A program made the translations under genes and the position numbers. DNA of 64,000 bases from Sialis fuliginosa. Its lineage: Eukaryota; Arthropoda; Insecta; Megaloptera; Sialidae. This document shows positions 57,764 through 64,000 of the stretch, piece by piece (position 1 is the stretch's first letter; each line of letters opens with the position of its first letter). The notes beneath the pieces were generated by a model. It ran no database searches. It was given only the letters and a program-made list of their open reading frames with translations, and had not been told where the DNA came from. The stretch spans positions 7,388,701-7,452,700 of the forward strand of contig OY540816.1 in NCBI GenBank assembly GCA_961205875.1. Reading direction: 5' to 3'.

Positions 57764-57880
57764 CCGTTTTCTAAAGATGAACGTGTATTTATCGTTGAGA
57801 CTTATTGGACATACAAATGTGCTATTCAGGAGTTTGAGTTGAAGTATTCTCACTCTGCAGTACCCAAAAAGTCGACGATA
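57764..57880 (+). pseudogene. DUF4817-type helix-turn-helix fragment, plus strand
   Basis: 39 codons read through without a stop. The translation begins PFSKDERVFIVETYW and ends AVPKKSTI. This is the pattern of the DUF4817 helix-turn-helix found in insect transposon-derived proteins (E-R-x-x-I-V-E-x-Y near the start, V-P-x-K-S-T-I at the end), presumed to bind DNA. Both the upstream start and the rest of the protein are missing, because TA-rich sequence and a hAT MITE follow directly. A second piece faces it at 58190-58237. Confidence 0.6.
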
Positions 57881-57897
57881 TATATATAATATATATA

Positions 57898-58092
57898 CAG
57901 AGGCGTAGTTAAAGGTTGCTGCGATTGAAGAATTTTTGCTTATCGGCGCCTGCCTTCATGCTCAATTTCTTCCCTCTCTATGCCTTTTTTTTCTTTTTTT
58001 CATCAACCAACATCCATCTTTTACTCGACCCTCTCCCCTTCCTGCGAAACTTTGCCGGATGCCGATTTCGCCAACCCCTAGTTACGCCACTG
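57898..58092. mobile_element. hAT-like MITE, 195 bp
   Basis: CAGAGGCGTAGTTAAAGG (57898) and 'cctagttacgccactg' (58092) are inverted with one or two mismatches. They resemble the ends at 7563-7730. The left flank is ATATATATA and the right TGAAAGAG, so no TSD survives. It sits exactly between the two facing DUF4817-like fragments. Confidence 0.75.
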
Positions 58093-58149
58093 TGAAAGAG
58101 CCCAGGTATACCATCACTGTTAATTGTCAAAGTTCTCTATGATGTACCT

Positions 58150-58245
58150 CAGCGATTAACTCACTCACCCCTACAAGTTGTTCTGTCGACAGTCCAATAA
58201 GTCTTAACAATATATACGTATACGTTCATCTTTGGAAAACGTCAT
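58150..58245 (-). pseudogene. Facing second copy of the DUF4817-like fragment
   Basis: On the minus strand, 58237-58190 repeats the 57768-57810 sequence ('caaagatgaacgtatacg', 'gacttattgg') with substitutions and a small insertion that shifts the frame. Only FSKDER and the following few residues can be read before a stop. Together with 57764-57880 it makes an inverted pair about 310 bp apart. Confidence 0.5.
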
Positions 58246-59560
58246 AATAGTCGGGGAGGTGAACGACAAAATTTTGCAACTACTTTATAAAGGTTGATTT
58301 TTTGATATTACGTCACATTTGTGGTGTAGAGATACAGCCTGCCGTCAGTCAGCTAGTTTCGTTAGCGTTTGGCGCGGGGGCGGCTTTATTTTTGTAAAAA
58401 ATCGATGTACGTTGCAACTACTTTCTAAAATCTGAAAATTTATTTGTAAGCAGTATACTAATTGTAAGTAAGAACACCTTTTATCATAGTCACCCTTCAA
58501 AATCTTGCAACCGGGTGCGTCAGCAGCGCGTTTAACTTAACGAGTTTAACGCGCTGCTTTTATTTTGTTCAATATTGAACTTTTTTCCGACTTGATTTAC
58601 TATTATCGTCACTGCTTAGTTGTTATGTTACCTAACGTAACAAAATATAACTTATAACCTGGCCAGAGAACGTACCTATGAATTAAAAAATTTAAAAAAA
58701 CACGTACATCGGATAAGTGGTTCTCGAGTGATAAGCGCACTAACGGACAGACAGACAGACAGAAAGACGTTGAGCTTTATATTTATAGATGTATTATAAA
58801 TTGTATAAATTGATGGCTTAAACACTCTAATAAAAAGATATTAGAGTTTATGTATAAATAGGCGACAAACATGTAACATTACGAATGAATATATAATAAA
58901 CATTAACGTTGATGCAGAGTTAGGTTATATGTAACGCCAGGGGCCTGTTGTTTGTTAGAAACTACGCCAATGATCCCACAGTGACCTCAGCACGTCTATG
59001 CGCTCATACTTCTGAATAATATATTCGATTTCATCTCGTATTCCGATTAGCATTATATGATGCTTTCTTGAATAGAAATTGCTGAAAACGTTATAGCTAA
59101 TTTTACTTTATTAGATCGAAAATTTGACAATAAAATTTTATATAAATGTATGTATATAATATATAACAAAGAATTATTTATTTTATACAAAAAAAAAAAA
59201 TGTATGATATATTGAGAATTCAAAGATCGACATAAAATAGTTTTGAAAAATTGATATTTTCACCACGGTTTGAAATGGTAATTTTTTTTAGCAATAGAAC
59301 AATTAATTGTAAGTTAACTTACTCAGCTATTACGGGATTTCCCCGACCGTCTGTGTTTAACACGGAGAATAGCCTGTTTTACAGTTTTGATAGTTTATAA
59401 ATCAATGCAAATTTGTTTCATTTTGTGAACTCTTTTGGGTTTGTTTTAGTTCTCAAAAAATAAAAATTGTTAGGATATCAAGGATTTACATACATTTATA
59501 TAAGTACCTTAAAGAACAAAAATAAGATAACTACTTACTTTCAGTATCATGCTGAATAAT
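58246..59560. other. No gene; hairpin at 58522-58558 and microsatellite
   Basis: Stem AGCAGCGCGTT (58522-58532) pairs perfectly with 58548-58558 across a 15-nt loop, which can itself pair AACT with AGTT. At 58745-58770 a GACAGACAGACAG tract follows 'gtggttctcgagtgataag', a type of block seen at the ends of unclassified insect repeats. GC-richer spots occur at about 58365-58385. Otherwise empty. Confidence 0.45.
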
Positions 59561-59765
59561 AGGCATGATGCCAGTAACAAAGTATCACTGAAATTATAAT
59601 TTTAAATAATGAAATAGGTTAAAAGATTCAAAAAAATGTATTTATTATTATATTAAAAGCGAGATTAATATGATTTTTGTTAAAATAAAAACACGAAATA
59701 CACCAATCCGCCATGTTAGATAAAACACCAGTCAGAGTAGATGACGTCACGGCTAAGTAAACATC
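59561..59765 (-). mobile_element. Partial inverted copy of the 1877-2374 element
   Basis: AGGCATGATGCCAGTAAC at 59561, then 'aaagtatcactgaaatt', 'gcgagattaatatga' and 'gatgacgtcacgg' mirror the right half of 1877-2374 over about 200 bp. The other terminus is missing. Confidence 0.68.
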
Positions 59766-60106
59766 ATTATAATTTTAACTGATATCTTAAATAGTTCGAA
59801 TACATTTTCAAATAATAAATTAACACTTTATTGGTGTCCCAAAAGTCACTACCAGCGTGTTAAAATAGATTTTATTTTAAATATTAAAATTTGTTAATAA
59901 CTTTTATAAATTGTATAAACAATTGGTTTGTTGGGGGTGCTAAATGATACATTTAATTGATTGGAGTAATTTTTGCTTCAACATTCAAATACTAAAACTG
60001 ATAAATACTTTTTATTTACATGTAATTCTAGTGTTTTATACCATTGTGTTTAAAAAGTTTTATAATTTTCATTATATTCATGTTTTAAATAACTTTTTTT
60101 TGTTTT

Positions 60107-60904
60107 ACTTCCATGTTCTGAAAGAAATGGAAGTATTGTAATACCATCGAAAAATCGTGTCCGAGAAAATGACAAATTCTGATTGTACTAACTTCAAAAC
60201 TTAAAGAAAAGTTAATTTCCGCATGGCGGCTGTGCGTGTGTTTGTGTGTCTGTGTGTCTGTGTGTCCGTGTGTCTGTGTGTCTGTGTGGCTGTGCGGATG
60301 TAGAATTTTCTTTCGTTCACGATAACTACTGTAAAAATGCACCGATCTGAATTATTTGTGGGGAAAATGTTTGTCTCAGTGAGTACTCCAGACCTATTGA
60401 TTTTGGTGCTAATCGGATTAGGGGTTTTGGAAATATTCGAAATTTTGTAACTTTTTTCGTCTAAAAAGTGAATATCTCACTAATTTTGATAAGATTTGGT
60501 ACATTTGCAGTTCAATTGAATCTAAGGGACATTTATTATTTGTACGTGCCTAAACAGCCATTAAAGAGGTGAAAAACACACTTAAAATGTGAATTTTAAA
60601 TACTAATATGTCATTAATTCAAGTTGCCTTGGAAACAAATGTAACTAAATTCAAATTGTCAAATTAGTTTTTCTACGAAAGTGAATTATGTTTTTGACAT
60701 TAGAAAACTAATATTTATATACAAATGGCAAAAAGAGCTGTAACCGTTGTAAGTATATATGTTTTTTTAATGTATTACGATATGTATATTCATAGTAGTA
60801 GGTTATATAAATAAAATATTTTAAAAAATGTATATTTAAAAATTATTTAAAAAGATAGAAAGAACATGGAAGTCATGTATGGTTCTCCATACCGATATTT
60901 TATT
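60107..60904 (+). repeat. Dispersed family N, copy 2
   Basis: Matches 5724-6473 in inverted orientation over its whole length. The ends carry hairpins (ACTTCCAT...ATGGAAGT; GTATGG-ttct-CCATAC). An 8-bp-period TGTGTGTC-type microsatellite (60234-60297) has expanded here, where copy 1 has only a short tract. The 85-codon minus frame over it is a microsatellite translation. Confidence 0.72.
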
Positions 60905-61300
60905 TATTTTTGTAGAACTTTAAAATATAAAATAATTACATTAAACATTAATCATTTTGTATTTTTATTGGGTAGTGTTATTAACTCTAAAAATTTAAAG
61001 TTATCCCATAAAATGGTATAAATTTATGTGGGTTTGACAGACTAAACGTCATCACTAATTTCATGATAAATGTTTTCTCTTCGACGACATTTTTTATAAA
61101 TAAACTGTAGACTATAATAATATGAACTTGATTTATTTATAATCAACACATTTGCCAGAAAACGATATTTACAAATACCTGTAGTAATTACCAAACAAAA
61201 GGCGCCAAACTACGGTAGATTAAAATAAAGTTAATAAGATCATTTATTTAATCAGTAATTTGTAGAATGTATGCAAGTACACAGTCGAATAGCACATAAG
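60905..61300. other. No gene seen
   Basis: AT-rich spacer without repeats or coding resemblance. Confidence 0.4.
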
Positions 61301-61303
61301 GTA

Positions 61304-61490
61304 CTGGCACCAGTTATGGCCGCTATAAGAGCAAGGTTTACTGTTTTTGTAATTGACGGGTTTCTTTTTTATAATTATCATGAACTCGTGTTATACTAAT
61401 AAAACAAGTAACTCTTTATTTAATCAATTTAATTACCAAAGTCCGCAAATATAGTTTTTTTTTTAAATTAAAGCCTTTTATTAACTTCCC
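61304..61490 (+). mobile_element. Truncated family J element, copy 3
   Basis: CTGGCACCAGTTATGGCCGC at 61304 after TA, then 'gtaattgacgggtttc' and 'acaagtaactctttattt' as at 37773. Homology stops near 61490 without a right TIR. Confidence 0.65.
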
Positions 61491-61679
61491 AACTAGAAGT
61501 TATTGTAATCGGTCCGAAAATCAAAATAATAATTTCAACATCATTGTATGTTTTAAGGTCACTATAGTATATTTACACTATTTTCAGAAAGATGTCTGTG
61601 TGTGTGTGTATGTATGTACGTATGTGCGTGTCATTTTTTACGTTTACGAAATCTCGTAAATAAAAAAATGCAATTGACT

Positions 61680-61837
61680 TCGTTGGGGTGCCAATCGAAG
61701 CGTCTTGACGTGAATATGATCTGAAAGAAAGGATTTTTCGAAATTCAACCCCTAAGGGGAAAAAGGGGTGTAAAGTTTTTTTTTGGTCGGATTTACTTGA
61801 AACGGTTTAGTATTAATCACGTATTAATACTAAACCG
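61680..61837. repeat. Helitron-like fragment followed by a perfect hairpin
   Basis: 'ttcgaaattcaaccccta' with 'aaaggggtgtaaag' (about 61737-61772) matches the Helitron interior at 16575-16615. At 61803-61837, CGGTTTAGTATTAAT pairs exactly with ATTAATACTAAACCG around the loop CACGT. Downstream 61845-61930 resembles the tail of family L. Confidence 0.55.
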
Positions 61838-61930
61838 ATTATAACAAGAAAGATCGAGTGAAAATTTTGAAATCGTAGAACATTTTTTTTTAAATGACCA
61901 CAAAGTTTTTCGTATTTTCGATAATAAAAC

Positions 61931-63193
61931 AACTCATAACAAATACACAACGCATTTTATTCATTATCGAATAAAAATCACAATTGCCATGGAAAACTAA
62001 AATATTTTTGTTAGTCGATGCGTCAGCCAAAACTACAACAATCACTCGAGTGCAATATCAAACAGTCAAGTAAGCTTTAGAAAAAAGAATACTTGATGTT
62101 TAAAATTTTTATATTTATTAAAATTCGTTGCTTATTTTGTTAATGTATAACAGCAATGCTGGCTTTAGGGAGAGAGGCTGGACGACTGCTCTGGGTTCCA
62201 GTTCAGAAGGGGCGGCGGACGGCCAAATGGAGAAAAACTGATTTTTTTAGGAAAAACATTAAAAACAAAAAAAACTCGATATAACTCAAATGGCCCACTG
62301 GTCGGACTGGCCTCATAATATATCCTTGGTCTAAATAATCATTTAATTTTGATTTTAGAGGTTACGCTTGAACACACCGTATTTTCTTACTAAAATTAAC
62401 AAAATATAGAGTACCCTAAGTGAAAATTTAAAATCAGTTGTTTTTAGCTCCATCCTATTGTATGTACAGTTTGAAAAAAAAAGAATTATGCGTGTAAATA
62501 TATAATATATCAAATAATAATTATTTTAATGAAAAATGGTATCCTACGAATTCTACAATATTAAAAGTAAATTAAAAAATATTGTTTGCTTTTTATTTTC
62601 AAATTCTTGAATAACCGTCTTTTTTTGTTTAAGTTACGAAGAGCCCGTTGTTACGAAGGTACATAATATATATATAATAAGTATATTCATAGCAGCAGAT
62701 TGTTGACACTAAGCTATAGCAGGTACACATTGAGAAGTGGGCGGTGCAACCGACAAAGGGCAGCAGTTTTTTGTGTTACGTGACACGTGAATATTTAGGT
62801 TTTGCATACAATAACGACACAGTATAAGCTTATAAATGTTTCTTGTGTGACATGAAGTTGGTGTTTGCATTTAATTTATGAATTTTTATGTTTTTATTCA
62901 TGTTACGTGGAGGAAACTGTACGAAATTTTTAGAAAATGATTTCTAAAAAAACTCAATATTTGAAATTAGTCATTGTTTAATATCTTACCTTAGAGTTTA
63001 AAGAAACATAACAAAACATAAAATTATTCATAACTTCTTAAATAAAACAACAAAAGATGTATAAATAAGGTGTAGGGGAAGGTCGGGTAATCGCGGGCAT
63101 TTCAATTTCTAAGAAACGAACCACGTTGCTTAGGTAAAACTTTATTTTAAATGTGCGCCCTCTAGAGTAAAAACAAATCCAACTCAGTTGCAA
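61931..63193. other. No gene seen; mixed unique sequence
   Basis: GC-richer patches at about 62170-62225 and 62735-62765 with no recognisable frame or repeat. The rest is AT-rich. Confidence 0.35.
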
Positions 63194-63775
63194 GGTGAGC
63201 GTCGAGTGAGTTACACGCTTTGAAGACAAAGAAAAATATTCAGAGTCTTTCTGAAGAAGATCGAGGAAAAGAGACCGAATGTATTGTATGTGGAGAAACT
63301 TTTGAAAAAGGCTGGATTCAGTGTAATGAATTGAAAATTTAAATTGCGATAGTAATTTCTATTTTTATTTTATTTTTGACTTTTTTCTCATTAGTGTAGT
63401 TGTGGGCAATCAGAATTAGGTGATAAGGTGTCTACAATCCAAGTTACCAGAAAATGTCCTCAATACAAGCCAGGGCCGAAAGAAACAGCACGCTACAGTT
63501 TTAACTTAATCAAAGAAGACCTGGTTGAAAAAGAAAATTAGAAAATCTCAACAAGACAAAGGAAAAGGGAAAGAAAAAAAATAATGGAAAAGTAAGGGCC
63601 AAGGAAAGAAAACTAAGGTGCAAAAGGAGGATCACGAAAGAGCAAAGAGGCAAGTTCTCCAGGAATCAAACGATACTTCTGTATCAGACGTAAATACTGA
63701 CGAGTTATGCCAGGATGATGAGGATGCAGAAGACGCAGAAAACATATGTCTAATATGCAACGAATTCGAAAAATA
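63194..63775 (+). pseudogene. Decayed transposon-protein tail with CxxC zinc-finger motifs
   Basis: Two separated reading segments on the plus strand. The first (about 63197-63344) reads SEEDRGKETECIVCGETF then EKGWIQCNE. This is the start of the Cys-rich PHD-like finger found at the C-terminus of several insect DDE transposases, and it stops before the remaining ligands. The second, in shifted frames, is Lys/Glu-rich (about 63545-63660) and then reads ELCQDDEDAEDAENICLICN up to a stop at about 63773. In between, 'cttttttctcattag' (ending 63394) could be a 3' splice site opening 48 stop-free codons. The second finger is cut by the family P repeat at 63776. Family (pogo, piggyBac or other) uncertain. 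Confidence 0.38.
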
Positions 63776-64000
63776 AAACGGCCAAGTGCGTGTTGGGCAC
63801 GCACATGATAGGTTTCCGTAGTCATTACGATTTATAAACAAGACTTTTTTCAACGGACGCTCTGATAACGACATTTAAATGCAAATATATCGTGACTGAA
63901 GGGTTAAAATCAAAAGATCATTTAACAATTTTTGTTGCATTTTGGGAGACCTATCTAATGACACCCCACTCAATGAGATATGTGAAAAAAAATTGTGAGT
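63776..64000 (-). repeat. Dispersed family P, inverted copy running off the window
   Basis: Opens with 'aaacggccaagtgcgtg' and the hairpin GTGCGTG-ttgggc-type inverse (63786-63804), then 'tttccgtagtcattacg', 'cagagcg'-type and 'cgtgactgaagggttaa' blocks, the mirror of 35730-35996. A deletion removes about 100 bp near 63842. It continues past 64000. Confidence 0.7.

Noticed and set aside
60085..60342. 85-codon His/Thr-rich frame
   Set aside because: It is the translation of the TGTGTGTC microsatellite in family N copy 2. Copy 1 lacks it.
63613..63874. Two minus-strand frames of 70 and 80 codons
   Set aside because: They are antisense to the decayed transposon tail and run into family P. They are shadows, not genes.

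Overview
The window is AT-rich eukaryotic DNA made almost entirely of transposable elements and their debris. I see no RNA gene, no operon-like coding and no intact host gene. The element types (Tc1/mariner, hAT, Helitron, pogo-like, Foldback/MULE-like, a gag-bearing LTR element and a non-LTR reverse-transcriptase tail), a short TTAGG tract and the base composition fit an arthropod, most likely a TE-rich insect. The order cannot be fixed from sequence alone. The window is best read as an intergenic or intronic stretch.

Layout. 1-12 kb: terminal-inverted-repeat (TIR) elements, one nested in another (1805-2616 carrying 1877-2374), a hAT-type MITE (7563-7730), a 664-bp TIR element (8516-9179) and fragments of three dispersed families. 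12-23 kb: a hAT MITE with a perfect 8-bp target-site duplication (TSD; 12280-12638), an element with a 14-bp TSD (12807-13109), a Helitron (15841-17077) split near its 5' end by a dead Tc1 element, a palindromic MITE (18908-19640) and a LINE remnant (20809-21000). 23.4-27.4 kb: a young LTR retrotransposon on the minus strand. Its two 297-bp LTRs read as identical, it has an intact gag, no usable pol, and a tandem array of small hairpins with compensatory stem changes. 28.2-31.6 kb: a 3.4-kb near-palindrome with a perfect 9-bp TSD and 147-bp tandem units in its arms. 31.8-44.8 kb: hAT, TTAA-type and TA-type MITEs. 44.9-49.5 kb: a three-layer nest in which a TA-type element holds a smaller TA-type element and a second 3.3-kb Foldback-like palindrome built of 15-bp and 408-bp tandem repeats. 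49.5-64 kb: more palindromic elements (notably 51837-53894), two head-to-head pieces of a DUF4817-type helix-turn-helix reading frame, and at the right edge a decayed zinc-finger transposase tail.

How it works together: the elements do not form a pathway. What they share is architecture. About twenty separate inverted repeats, from 35 bp to 3.4 kb, lie in 64 kb, and several are nested in an order that can be read from their TSDs. The two large Foldback-like palindromes and the gag-only LTR element with its hairpin array are the strongest candidates for something not previously described. All boundaries and identities were judged by eye.
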